64,000 nt of DNA from CBDAQD01 sp965275905 (GTDB lineage Bacteria; Pseudomonadota; Alphaproteobacteria; Rhizobiales; JAJFHC01): NCBI GenBank assembly GCA_965275905.1, contig CBDHYJ010000035.1, positions 62,001 through 126,000 of the forward strand, written 5' to 3'. Positions 1-8,585 of this stretch are shown here, piece after piece (position 1 is the stretch's first letter; every line of letters starts with the position of its first letter). Below the pieces are notes generated by a model. The model was given only the letters and a program-made list of their open reading frames with translations. It made no database searches and was not told the origin of the DNA. The position numbers and the translations under genes were made by a program.

Positions 1-301
1 TCCACGGATAGACTGCGCGGCGGTCTCCAATCGAAACGCCCTCAACGTCTGGACCGATCGCGACAATTTCACCCTCGATTTCATGCCCCAGTGTGAAGGG
101 CAGTTCTCGGCCCGCCCGCACGTCAAGCTGTTTTCCTTCGCCGAGTTCGAAATAGCCATCGTGAATGTGGATGTCGCTGTGACATACGCCGCAATTTTTT
201 ATCTTGATTAGGATCTCGGTTCCGGTGGGCGTTGGCTGGGCGCAGGACGTCTCCTGAAGCGGCGCACCATATTCGACCATTGACTGACGTTTCATGTTCA
301 T
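1..301 (-). CDS. Zinc-dependent alcohol dehydrogenase, N-terminal part (cut by window edge)
   Basis: An open frame runs from an ATG at 301 (or the in-frame ATG at 295) off the left edge with no stop. The roughly 100 visible residues carry the N-terminal catalytic-domain signature of medium-chain zinc alcohol dehydrogenases: NCGVCHSDIH, whose Cys is the usual first ligand of the catalytic zinc, followed by TLGHEIEGEIVAIG, the GHE motif with the second ligand. Known members oxidise alcohols or reduce aldehydes with NAD(P). The structural-zinc lobe and the Rossmann domain lie outside the window, so the substrate cannot be inferred. No strong ribosome binding site favours either ATG. Confidence 0.85.
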   Translation of the reverse strand, partial: MNMKRQSMVEYGAPLQETSCAQPTPTGTEILIKIKNCGVCHSDIHIHDGYFELGEGKQLDVRAGRELPFTLGHEIEGEIVAIGPDVEGVSIGDRRAVYPW

Positions 302-329
302 ACCCGGCTGATTGGCGGCCCGTCGATGC

Positions 330-983
330 CTACTGCCCCGCCTTTTCACGCAATTTGGCGCAGGTCTTTTCCTTCATGCGGTCATCGCAAACGAACACGC
401 CGTCAAGCCGTGATGTAATTTTATTGAGAAGTTCCGTGTCTTGCGTCGGGCGCGTCGCATTGGTGTCGTCGGTCTGCCACGTGCTCTCGGCCACATAGAG
501 GGCATCCTTGCCCCGGATGGCCAACTGGACCTGGAACAGGACCTTTTTAACAAACTTGTTTCGCTTGCGTGTCTCCGGTGTAGTTTCGCACTCGATGAAC
601 GCGAGCGAGGCGTCGTATCCGAACCGCTTCTCCTTTTCACCGACGATCTTGACTGAGTTCGTGCAGAGCTTGGAGAAGCGTTCGATCATCCTCGTGTTGT
701 AGTCATGTGCGGTGGACTTGGATCTGTCGAAAATCTTGCTCGTGACCATTTCGTTCCAGGATTTGACAGTCTGACCTTTAGGCACGTACTCGAGAACCTC
801 TCGGCGATGATCCTTGGCATGGTAGATAGTGACCCAGCCCGCCGGTTTTGGGGTTACGATGCGCTCCGGGGAGATGCCGACTTTGACTTTGTTCTTTTCC
901 TGTGCAGTTCCCGAGGTCGCTGACACCGCGATAATCGCTGCGGCGATGAATGGGGTGAGATCCCTCAAAGCAACCATGGTCAT
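330..983 (-). CDS. Secreted protein of unknown function
   Basis: 217 residues. The N-terminus has a hydrophobic stretch (residues 8-24) ending in a plausible signal peptidase site (SGTAQ/E), so export to the periplasm is likely. The mature part is basic and hydrophilic, with three cysteines (CTN, IECE, VCDD) plus a near-terminal KTCAK, compatible with disulfides. I recognise no family. It lies between an alcohol dehydrogenase and rsmA on the same strand, with 94 bp separating it from rsmA. Length, signal peptide and position support a real gene; function is unknown. Confidence 0.7.
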   Translation of the reverse strand: MTMVALRDLTPFIAAAIIAVSATSGTAQEKNKVKVGISPERIVTPKPAGWVTIYHAKDHRREVLEYVPKGQTVKSWNEMVTSKIFDRSKSTAHDYNTRMIERFSKLCTNSVKIVGEKEKRFGYDASLAFIECETTPETRKRNKFVKKVLFQVQLAIRGKDALYVAESTWQTDDTNATRPTQDTELLNKITSRLDGVFVCDDRMKEKTCAKLREKAGQ

Positions 984-1076
984 TCAACTCCTGTAATCTG
1001 GGCGGATGGCACCGGCTCGGCGGGGCAATCCGAGAAGCGGTGACCATAGTCGCTGATTCCCGGTTACATTGCCATG

Positions 1077-1928
1077 TCACCCATTGTCCTCAAGGGAATC
1101 GAGTAACGAGGCCATACGGCAGAAATCGCTGACGCTGACCTGTTCTGCCCTCCAGGTCGGATCAAGTTCGGCATGTGAAATCAGTGACTCGATGTTGACC
1201 GGCAGGGTGCGCAAGCTGGATCGCAACATTTTTCTGCGCTGGCCGAATGCGGAGGCAGTGACGCGTTCGAGGCTGGTCATCGTGCAATCACCTTCCAGTT
1301 CATCGCGCGGGATGAGTTGCACGATGCTTGATGTCACCTTCGGCGGTGGTGTGAACGCGCGGCGGTCGACGTCGAAGAGTTTTCTGGCTTCCGTCCGCCA
1401 CTGTGAAATCACGCTGAGACGGCCGTAGGATTTCGTCCCGGCCGGGGCGACAATTCGTTCTGCCACTTCTTTCTGAAACATCAGAGTCATGGACGCGAAC
1501 CATGGCGGCCACGGTTCGGTGCCGAGCCACGTCACCAGGAGCTGCGTGGCGACATTGTAGGGAAGATTGGCCACGATCTTGGTCGGACCGGATGCGATCC
1601 CTGTCATGTCTATTGCGGTTGCATCACCCTCGATGACTTCAAGGCGGCCGGGATAGGCCGCGGCAATTTCCTGAAGCGCGTCCAGGCAGCGTCGATCCCG
1701 TTCAATTGCGATCACGCGATCGGCGCCCTCGGCAAGAAGCGAGCGTGTCAGCCCTCCTGGACCGGGGCCGACCTCAAGCACAGTATACCCTTCCAGTGGA
1801 CCTGCCGAACGGGCTATGCGTCCGGTCAGATTGAGATCGAGCAGGAAGTTCTGACCGAGCTGCTTTCGAGCGGAGAGGCCGTAGCGGCCTATAACATCAC
1901 GGAGAGGTGGAAGGTCGTCGGTTGTCAT
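1077..1928 (-). CDS. rsmA: 16S rRNA (adenine1518/1519-N6)-dimethyltransferase
   Basis: 283 residues, the normal length for RsmA/KsgA. This enzyme dimethylates two adjacent adenosines in the 3' hairpin of 16S rRNA using S-adenosylmethionine, late in small-subunit assembly. Visible motifs are GQNFL (residues 25-29), the SAM-binding EVGPGPGGL (52-60), the acidic IERD after the second strand, and the catalytic NLPY (121-124). It follows the SurA-like gene by only 33 bp on the same strand and is probably co-transcribed with it and lptD. In many alphaproteobacteria pdxA lies between surA and rsmA; here it does not. Confidence 0.97.
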   Translation of the reverse strand: MTTDDLPPLRDVIGRYGLSARKQLGQNFLLDLNLTGRIARSAGPLEGYTVLEVGPGPGGLTRSLLAEGADRVIAIERDRRCLDALQEIAAAYPGRLEVIEGDATAIDMTGIASGPTKIVANLPYNVATQLLVTWLGTEPWPPWFASMTLMFQKEVAERIVAPAGTKSYGRLSVISQWRTEARKLFDVDRRAFTPPPKVTSSIVQLIPRDELEGDCTMTSLERVTASAFGQRRKMLRSSLRTLPVNIESLISHAELDPTWRAEQVSVSDFCRMASLLDSLEDNG

Positions 1929-1961
1929 CCCGACCGTTCGCTAGCCGCCGTACCCGATCGA

Positions 1962-2993
1962 CTATCGACGTTCAACAAGCGCATCGCGCTTCAGATCGCG
2001 AAGATACCGCTGAGCGTAAAGCAGATATTTCTGATTGAGCAGATCATCCTTCACGGCCTCGCGCGTCACAGGTTCTGGCTTGACGACGCGGTTAGAGCAA
2101 TATGCGATCAGTTCGACGCCGCTCGGTGTGACATTCGGCTGGGTCAGGCGGCCGGGACCGACTTTAGCGAGAATGCTCCGCAGCTTCTTGGGCAGAGCTT
2201 CGGACGGAACAGTGCCTATATCCCGGATCCGTACGTTGAAGATGCCGTTCGCCGCCTTTCGTGTGGTCGAGCATCCCTTGAAGCGCTTGCCGAGCAACTG
2301 GGCTTCCACGACCCGGGAATAAACAAGCTCGCGCGAAGCCCCCTGGTCGAAGGGGAGAATGATCTGCTGGAGAACGAAGAAGCGCCGTGACTTGCCGGGA
2401 TTCTTCTTGAGTTGTTCGAAGCGACGATCGACGTCTGAATCGTCAACCTTCACTCTGCGGGAAAATCTCTGGCGAACGACACCGTTCCAGGCCAGTTGCG
2501 CCTCGATCTGCTTCGAGAGCGTGTCGAACTCGACGCCGGCCTTGCCGAGGCGCGCTCTGAGGTTTGCTGTGGAGCCGCTGCTCTGCTTGGCCATCCTCTG
2601 GATCGTGGCGTCTATCTGCTTCTTCGAAATTGCAACCTTGAGGCGCTTGGCTTCCTGTTTCTTGATCGCGTCGTCGATAAGCTCCTGAAGGGCGTCTTTC
2701 TCAAGCTTCTTATTCGGGCCCCGCTTCCCGCCAAGCAGTTTCAACAGTCTGCTTCGCTGTTTGACATCATAGGCCGTGATCGGTTCGTCATTGACGACCG
2801 CTACGACACGCAAGGGTGTCTGTGCCGAGACGACCGGCGTTGAAATGACCGTCAGTATTACGCCGGCGGCGATCGTTGTTGTCAGTGCTGCGCACAAACC
2901 TGAGGCGCGATCTCTCCAGGCTGCTGCGATTTTACAGAAACGCTCAAATGGGGGGCGGGAGCGTGTCAGTTCATGTTTTGGCGGTTTTTTCAT
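1962..2993 (-). CDS. surA: SurA-like periplasmic chaperone / peptidyl-prolyl isomerase
   Basis: 343 residues. After a long basic leader and a hydrophobic segment ending TPVVSAQ (about residues 37-58), the mature protein starts LRVVAVVNDEPITAYDVKQR, the hallmark of the SurA N-terminal domain. A helical chaperone region follows (about 65-185), then a degenerate parvulin-like domain around 200-310. SurA escorts unfolded outer-membrane proteins, notably LptD, through the periplasm; lptD lies immediately upstream (46 bp), which supports the assignment. The second parvulin domain of enterobacterial SurA is absent, as is usual in this class. Confidence 0.88.
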   Translation of the reverse strand: MKKPPKHELTRSRPPFERFCKIAAAWRDRASGLCAALTTTIAAGVILTVISTPVVSAQTPLRVVAVVNDEPITAYDVKQRSRLLKLLGGKRGPNKKLEKDALQELIDDAIKKQEAKRLKVAISKKQIDATIQRMAKQSSGSTANLRARLGKAGVEFDTLSKQIEAQLAWNGVVRQRFSRRVKVDDSDVDRRFEQLKKNPGKSRRFFVLQQIILPFDQGASRELVYSRVVEAQLLGKRFKGCSTTRKAANGIFNVRIRDIGTVPSEALPKKLRSILAKVGPGRLTQPNVTPSGVELIAYCSNRVVKPEPVTREAVKDDLLNQKYLLYAQRYLRDLKRDALVERR

Positions 2994-3039
2994 TTGCTAG
3001 TGTTCTGCGAATGATCAACTCGGCGATCGTGTGGCCGCA

Positions 3040-5247
3040 TCAATTGATGCCGCTGCTGACCTGACCGCCGCCGATTGTCTTGAGCTCGAAGCGCAAGGTG
3101 ACGGCTCTTTCAGGATCGACGTCGCGGTCTTCAACGAACGTCTCGCGGTAGTGGATTTGGACGACGAAACATTCGTCTTCGAATCCGACGCCGGCGAAAT
3201 TGCTGATCCGTTTGTCATCTTCGATATTGTATCGCAGACCGCCATAGAGCGTCCACGAGTCCGAAACGCGGAATCCCGCCTGGGTCCAGATCTCTTCCTG
3301 GTTGCTGGGCCTGCCGAACGCTGGCGCTTTGTCCAGATCTGAGTAATTGCCGGCAAACTGCAAACGGCCGTAACGGACGTTCAGGCCGATCTCGTTCCTC
3401 TTGATATCAAATGACTCGTCGTCGAGCCGGAACCGGGAAGTGAACAGCAGATGTTCATTGACCTGCAGGAAGAATGCACCGACAAAGTCGGAATAATCGT
3501 CTTCGAGCCCGGATCCACTCGCAAAGTCATTGTCGCCGGCGATGTGATACGACTGGCCCAGCACGACTTTGGCATAGCCTACCGAGTTAAATCGATAGGT
3601 GTAGTTCACGCCGGCGTTCGCCCTGGTCCCGCCTTCCCAGCGGTCCAGGCCCGTAAACTTGTTGTAGTCGAACAGGTTCGTGTCGTCGAACTCAAAGGAC
3701 TGACTGTCCTCGTTGGGGATGCGACTGATTTCCGACTCGTTGGGGCGGACGATAACCTGTGCGACCGGTTCGACAATATGCTGTCCGCCGGCCGTCAGGT
3801 TGACAAAAGGCCACCGTACGTCAACACCGGCCGCAGGCAGTACGCGGGCCGTCGTTTCCGAGCCCCGTCGACCGCCTGGAACACCCGGGTCAGTAACGTT
3901 GTCGGTGTAATAGACGTCGCCACGGACGCGGGCAAACGGCGTGATGACCGTTCCTAGGCTGCTGATCATGCGTCGTTCCCACGACGCTTCGGTGATCACA
4001 CGCGTTGCATCCGTTCCCACGTCCCTCTGGAGGTTCAGGAAGTTGGATGTCAGACGGAACTCTCCGCCGAAAATCGGCTGCGGCGCAAAATAGTCATGAT
4101 CGATAACGGGCAGGACATAAGGCGTCCCGGCGTTATTGTCGGTCGCGAGCAGGCCCCTGAAATGATAGGCGCGCGCGTCGAAGTAATTTCGGTCGTGCTC
4201 TCCGGTCAAATAAAGCTGGGAAGTCAGATCGGTCGTCCCGTTGATCTTGTAGCGCCGAAGATATGTGTCGTCGGAGACAAGGGTGCCGTCCCAGCCCCAC
4301 GTCCAGTTGCGGGCCAGCCGGAAGTCGCCTTTTGTGTTGACGCTGCCGCGGAAACGCCGGTTCTTCGGCGTCTCGCTGTCGCGCGAGAACTGATAGACGC
4401 CATTCGGCGAAATTGAATACCGGCCATTGGCAAGGCGGTGCCGCCATTTCGCCTTGAGCACCGGACCCTGCTTGCTCGTAATCAGCGGGCTGAACGTAAT
4501 GTCGTAATTTGGAGCCAGGTTCCAGTAGTACGGTACCTCCACGCCCGCTCCGAATTCATCGGAGAACCTGAGGATCGGCGTCAGGAACCCGGTCTTGCGC
4601 TTGACGGTGGGGTCGGCGTGAGAAAACTTCGGAACGTAAATGATCGGTACGCCGAGGAAATCGAGTCTGGCATTCTCATACTCGATTGTCCGTTCCTGCT
4701 TGTTGTGCGTGATCCGGTCAGCCTTGATCTTCCATGTGACCGGCCGGCTCGGGTCTTCCTCACACTCCTTGCAGGCGGTATAGGTCACGTCCCGGAAGTC
4801 GGTGATGCCCGCCCCACGTTCGGCGGACCCCGCCGTGATTCTGGCATCGTTGATCAGCTTGACGGCGACCCGGTCGATAAAGCCCTCGCGGAACCGTTCG
4901 CCGAGTTCCAGTCTGTGGGCGTTGAGGACAGCGCCATCGGGCTCGCGCAGTTCTACGTTGCCTTCCGCGATGATCTTTTCGGTTTTGGGATTGTAGCTGA
5001 CCCGGTCGGCCTTGAGCGTGTAATCGCCGTAGGTGATCACGACGTTGCCGCGGGCCACGACTGTGGTGCCCGTCTGATCGTAGCTCAGGAAGTCGGCATC
5101 GACCTGAACGGGAGCACCCGGCCCCGGGTCGACAAACTCGGGGACCGGACTGGCCAGCGCAGATTGCGTCCAGAGTCCGATGCCGGCGAACATCAAGCCG
5201 GCAAGCAGTGCTCTCATCGCTTTCATGGACGACATTCGGCGGCGCAT
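3040..5247 (-). CDS. lptD: LPS-assembly outer-membrane protein LptD
   Basis: 735 residues. A signal peptide (residues 1-32) is followed by an LptA/OstA-like jellyroll (about 45-165, with the repeated pattern DFLSYDQTGTTVVARGNV and ADRVSYNPKTEKIIAEGNV) and a large C-terminal beta-barrel rich in alternating aromatic strands (about 215-720). LptD, with lipoprotein LptE, inserts lipopolysaccharide into the outer leaflet of the outer membrane. The paired cysteines of the N-terminal region (CKECEE) and a single later Cys (EDECFV) fit the disulfide-forming pattern only loosely. A G-rich ribosome binding site (seven Gs, two bases before the ATG) supports the start. It leads the lptD-surA-rsmA unit. 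Confidence 0.95.
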   Translation of the reverse strand: MRRRMSSMKAMRALLAGLMFAGIGLWTQSALASPVPEFVDPGPGAPVQVDADFLSYDQTGTTVVARGNVVITYGDYTLKADRVSYNPKTEKIIAEGNVELREPDGAVLNAHRLELGERFREGFIDRVAVKLINDARITAGSAERGAGITDFRDVTYTACKECEEDPSRPVTWKIKADRITHNKQERTIEYENARLDFLGVPIIYVPKFSHADPTVKRKTGFLTPILRFSDEFGAGVEVPYYWNLAPNYDITFSPLITSKQGPVLKAKWRHRLANGRYSISPNGVYQFSRDSETPKNRRFRGSVNTKGDFRLARNWTWGWDGTLVSDDTYLRRYKINGTTDLTSQLYLTGEHDRNYFDARAYHFRGLLATDNNAGTPYVLPVIDHDYFAPQPIFGGEFRLTSNFLNLQRDVGTDATRVITEASWERRMISSLGTVITPFARVRGDVYYTDNVTDPGVPGGRRGSETTARVLPAAGVDVRWPFVNLTAGGQHIVEPVAQVIVRPNESEISRIPNEDSQSFEFDDTNLFDYNKFTGLDRWEGGTRANAGVNYTYRFNSVGYAKVVLGQSYHIAGDNDFASGSGLEDDYSDFVGAFFLQVNEHLLFTSRFRLDDESFDIKRNEIGLNVRYGRLQFAGNYSDLDKAPAFGRPSNQEEIWTQAGFRVSDSWTLYGGLRYNIEDDKRISNFAGVGFEDECFVVQIHYRETFVEDRDVDPERAVTLRFELKTIGGGQVSSGIN

Positions 5248-5758
5248 TTCCCCCCCGACAACCAGGGCAAAGCCCCCCGGCGATATTCCATATCTCTACT
5301 CAACACACAACAAACTGCAAGCTGCCTCTCACCAGGCAACTATTAAATCAACAGGCGCTTCGAAACACCACCATCAACTAAGCCCGAGTCTCATTGATTT
5401 TCAAGCTGTTTGGGCATCCGTACTTCAAAAAAGTGTCATATTTTCCGATGCTTGTGTCATATCGCTTACACTTGACCGCTCAGCAGGCCTTTGGCAGGGA
5501 TTTTGCCCTCCAAAGGCGTCTCAAAAGTCCATCGCACGGAGAATCAAAAACGCCAGCAACCATTCAATTCGTACAGTAGAACCACTCTGAGTCGCGCCTG
5601 TTTCCGACGCAACCGCGGTTACCGGTCCGAATAACGCTCTTGCCGCAGGTCGTGATAAGGGTTATGCGACAAAATCCGGGCCGGATTCAGGTATCCGGTC
5701 CCGCGCGCGCTCGTTTTCGGTAATTTGAATGCGCCAACCCTCAACCGAGAAAGCACAT
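5248..5758. other. Divergent intergenic region between lptD and pepA
   Basis: About 510 bp without a convincing gene. In many alphaproteobacteria lptF and lptG lie here; nothing resembling them remains. The sequence is more AT-rich than its surroundings. It contains a 9-bp direct repeat, GTGTCATAT at 5433-5441 and 5454-5462 (21 bp apart), and a weak candidate pepA promoter (TTGCCG at 5640, 17-bp spacer, TATGCG at 5663). It must hold the promoters of both divergent units. Confidence 0.6.
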
Positions 5759-7246
5759 ATGAAAATCACCTTTCCTCAAGTTACGCTGCCCAAATCGGGT
5801 GTTGTCGTATTGTTCTATCAAGGCGACGCTGGTTTCGGCGACACTGGCCGTAAGCTCGACGAAATCACGGGCAATCACCTTTCGCGTGCAGTAAAGCTGT
5901 CCGGTTTCAAGGGGAAGAAGGGCGATTTTCTGGAGGTTGTTGCGCCCAGTGGAAGCGAACTGAGCAGGATCGTCGTCGCCGGGGTCGGAGATGCGAAAGA
6001 CATCGGGGAATACGAGGCGGAGCGCCTCGGGGGCTCCATAGCAGCGAAGTTGATCGACGGGCAGGAAAACAGGGCGCAGATCATCGCCGAATTTGCGGAA
6101 AATCCGACTTTGCCGATCGCTGAACTGGCCGCGCGGATCGGGTCCGGCATCAGACTGCGCGATTATCGTTTCGACAAGTACAAGAAAAAGAAAGACAACA
6201 GCACCCGGAAACTCAAGGCGATCGCCATTTGCTGCGCCGATCGGGGCAAGGCGGCATCCGCGTTCCGGTCGCTTGATGCGGTTGCGTCAGGTGTGCATAT
6301 GGCACGCGACCTCGTCAACGAGCCGCCAAATGTATTGTTCCCCAAAGAGTTCGCCAAGCGGGCGGCCGACCTCAGCAAGACGGGCCTCGACGTCGAGATC
6401 CTCAACGAGAAGGAGCTCAAGAAGCTCAAGATGGAGGCACTTCTCGGCGTGGGGCAGGGCTCGGTCCGCGACAGCTGCGTAGCGGTGATGATTTGGAACG
6501 GCGGGAAGAAGGGCGACAAGCCGGTTTCATTCATTGGCAAAGGCGTGACCTTCGATACGGGTGGCATTTCACTGAAACCCGGCGCCGGCATGGGCGACAT
6601 GAAAGGTGACATGGGCGGAGCAGCCTGTGTCGTCGGACTGATGAAAGCACTGGCCATGCGCAAGGCGAAGGTGAACGCGGTCGGTGTAATCGGGCTGGTG
6701 GAGAACATGCCCGATGCCGCCGCCCAGCGCCCCGGCGACGTTGTCAATTCCATGTCGGGCCAAACGATCGAAATACTGAATACGGATGCGGAAGGCAGGC
6801 TCGTGCTCGCCGATGCGCTCTGGTACACGCAGGACCGCTTCGAGCCGCAGTTCATGGTCAACCTCGCGACGCTGACCGGAGCGATCCTTGTCGCGCTCGG
6901 AAAAGAGTATGCAGGCCTGTTTTCCAATAATGACGAGCTTGCGGAGCGTTTGAGCGAGGCCGGCCAGGCAACTGGTGAAAAGGTCTGGCGCATGCCGCTC
7001 GATGACGAGTACGACAAACTCATCGATACGCCCATTGCCGACATGAAGAATATCGGCGGCCGCCATGCGGGATCGATAACGGCCGCTCAGTTTCTTCAGC
7101 GCTTTGTGAATGGGTGTCCCTGGGCGCATCTGGACATAGCCGGGACTGCAATGGGGTCGCCGAAGACGCCCATAAGCCAGAGCTGGGCATCCGGATATGG
7201 CGTGCGGCTGCTCAACAAACTTGTGGAACAACACTACGAAAGGTGA
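5759..7246 (+). CDS. pepA: Leucyl aminopeptidase (M17 family)
   Basis: 495 residues from the ATG at 5759; an in-frame ATG at 5729 is possible, but 5759 has a GAGAAAG ribosome binding site just upstream and gives the normal N-terminus. The protein is a cytosolic, hexameric, two-metal aminopeptidase of the M17 family; PepA can also act as a DNA-binding regulator in some bacteria. Visible signatures are the metal/catalytic segment IGKGVTFDTGGISLKP and the family signature NTDAEGRL (about residues 341-348). holC follows 29 bp downstream, a pairing common in proteobacteria. Confidence 0.96.
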   Translation: MKITFPQVTLPKSGVVVLFYQGDAGFGDTGRKLDEITGNHLSRAVKLSGFKGKKGDFLEVVAPSGSELSRIVVAGVGDAKDIGEYEAERLGGSIAAKLIDGQENRAQIIAEFAENPTLPIAELAARIGSGIRLRDYRFDKYKKKKDNSTRKLKAIAICCADRGKAASAFRSLDAVASGVHMARDLVNEPPNVLFPKEFAKRAADLSKTGLDVEILNEKELKKLKMEALLGVGQGSVRDSCVAVMIWNGGKKGDKPVSFIGKGVTFDTGGISLKPGAGMGDMKGDMGGAACVVGLMKALAMRKAKVNAVGVIGLVENMPDAAAQRPGDVVNSMSGQTIEILNTDAEGRLVLADALWYTQDRFEPQFMVNLATLTGAILVALGKEYAGLFSNNDELAERLSEAGQATGEKVWRMPLDDEYDKLIDTPIADMKNIGGRHAGSITAAQFLQRFVNGCPWAHLDIAGTAMGSPKTPISQSWASGYGVRLLNKLVEQHYER

Positions 7247-7275
7247 ACGGCGCGGCCCGGCGCGCCAACCGGTTC

Positions 7276-7737
7276 ATGGCGGAAATCCTGTTCTATCATC
7301 TTGAGCGAGCGCCGCTCGACCGTGTGTTGCCCAGCCTTCTCGAGAAAACGCTCGAACGGGGATGGAAAGCAGTCGTGCAGGCCGGCTCGCGGGAACAGGT
7401 CGAAGCGCTGGACACGCACCTCTGGACCTATCGGGATGAGGCGTTCCTGCCGCATGGGATCGTTGGCGGTGGATCCGAACCCGTGCAGCCGATCCTGATC
7501 ACCGAAGACGACAAAAACCTCAATGGAGCCGACGTCAGGTTCCTGGTCGACGGATGCAGTCCGGATTTTGTCTCCCAGTTGGATCGCTACGAGCGGGTTG
7601 TCTACCTGTTCGACGGTCACAACGAGGAGGCGACACAGCAGGCCAGAGACTTCTGGAAGCTCGTCAAGGACACCGGGATCGAAGCGACCTACTGGCAGCA
7701 GAACGACGCCGGGAAGTGGGAGAAGCGCGCGGGGTAG
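7276..7737 (+). CDS. holC: DNA polymerase III chi subunit
   Basis: 153 residues from the ATG at 7276; the longer frame upstream overlaps pepA and is not needed. The start MAEILFYHLERAPLDRVLPSLLEKTLERGWKAVVQ and the later segment around ERVVYLFDGHNEEATQQARDFWK match HolC, the clamp-loader accessory subunit that contacts single-stranded DNA-binding protein. It sits just after pepA, its usual partner in proteobacterial genomes, and is probably co-transcribed with it. The convergent crotonase gene ends 10 bp beyond its stop. Confidence 0.93.
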   Translation: MAEILFYHLERAPLDRVLPSLLEKTLERGWKAVVQAGSREQVEALDTHLWTYRDEAFLPHGIVGGGSEPVQPILITEDDKNLNGADVRFLVDGCSPDFVSQLDRYERVVYLFDGHNEEATQQARDFWKLVKDTGIEATYWQQNDAGKWEKRAG

Positions 7738-7747
7738 GGCCGCTCGT

Positions 7748-8563
7748 TCAGTCGATTTTCTTGAAATCTCCATGTCGGCCGAGCCCGGACGCAAATCGCC
7801 CCGCACCAGCCAGGCCTTCGTCATGAAGAGCGGGCAAACTGTTCCGCCACTCCTGATGGAGGGCTGCTCGCATCGGCAAACCGTGCTGGCGGATCGCGGA
7901 TTGCCGGTCTGCGCGAACGCAGTCTTGCGGGAAGCGGGCGATATCCTGAGCCAGGTCTTCTGCTTTTTGCCGTGCCAATCCGGGTTCAACGACATACTCG
8001 CACAACCCGATATTCAGACATTCCTCGGCCTCGACCTTGCGGCCAGTGAGAATAATCTCCATTGCCCGTCCGTGGCCGACGAGGCGCGGCAGCCGAACAG
8101 TCCCGCCATCGATCAGAGGGATGCCCCAGCGCCGGCAATAGACGCCCATGTAGGCAGAGGACTCCATCACTCTGAAATCACACCACAGGGCCAATTCCAT
8201 TCCGCCCGCGACCGCGGGGCCTGAAACCGCGGCAATGACTGGTTTGCTGAGCTCCAGGCGGCTCGGACCCATCGGCCCTCGCGGTATTTCGCCGCCGTTA
8301 CCCCCGGTTGGATCGGATGAGAAGTCGAGCTCGCCCAACGGATTTTCGCTGTTGAGATGCGAAGCGAACTTGAGATCCCACCCCGCGCAGAATGCACCGC
8401 CCTCTCCAAAAAACACGGCGACGTGAGCGCTTGAATCACCGTCGAATTCCAGAAAGGCGCTCGTCAGCGCGTCGGCACTTTCGGGGTCCATGGCATTGCG
8501 GGCTTCCGGTCTGGAATGCACGACGGTCCAGACGGGACCATTCTTGTCGATGCGTACGGTCAT
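7748..8563 (-). CDS. Crotonase / enoyl-CoA hydratase family protein
   Basis: 271 residues from the ATG at 8563, chosen because AGGGAGA lies 8 bases upstream; the longer frame to 8650 would overlap the ABC-F gene. Crotonase-fold features are EARNAMDPESADALTSAF, the oxyanion-hole strand FCAGWDLKFA, and AVSGPAVAGGMELALWCDFRV with the second backbone-NH glycines. Family members hydrate, isomerise or hydrolyse acyl-CoAs. The usual general-base glutamates cannot be assigned with certainty (the second segment reads RRWGIPLIDGGTVRLPRLVG), so the reaction is not predictable. It starts 23 bp after the ABC-F gene on the same strand. Confidence 0.9.
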   Translation of the reverse strand: MTVRIDKNGPVWTVVHSRPEARNAMDPESADALTSAFLEFDGDSSAHVAVFFGEGGAFCAGWDLKFASHLNSENPLGELDFSSDPTGGNGGEIPRGPMGPSRLELSKPVIAAVSGPAVAGGMELALWCDFRVMESSAYMGVYCRRWGIPLIDGGTVRLPRLVGHGRAMEIILTGRKVEAEECLNIGLCEYVVEPGLARQKAEDLAQDIARFPQDCVRADRQSAIRQHGLPMRAALHQEWRNSLPALHDEGLAGAGRFASGLGRHGDFKKID

Positions 8564-8585
8564 CAAGCTGTCTCCCTGAGGACGG

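Noticed and set aside
5180..5590. 136-codon plus-strand frame in the lptD/pepA gap
   Set aside because: Starts inside lptD, has no ribosome binding site and no recognisable features.
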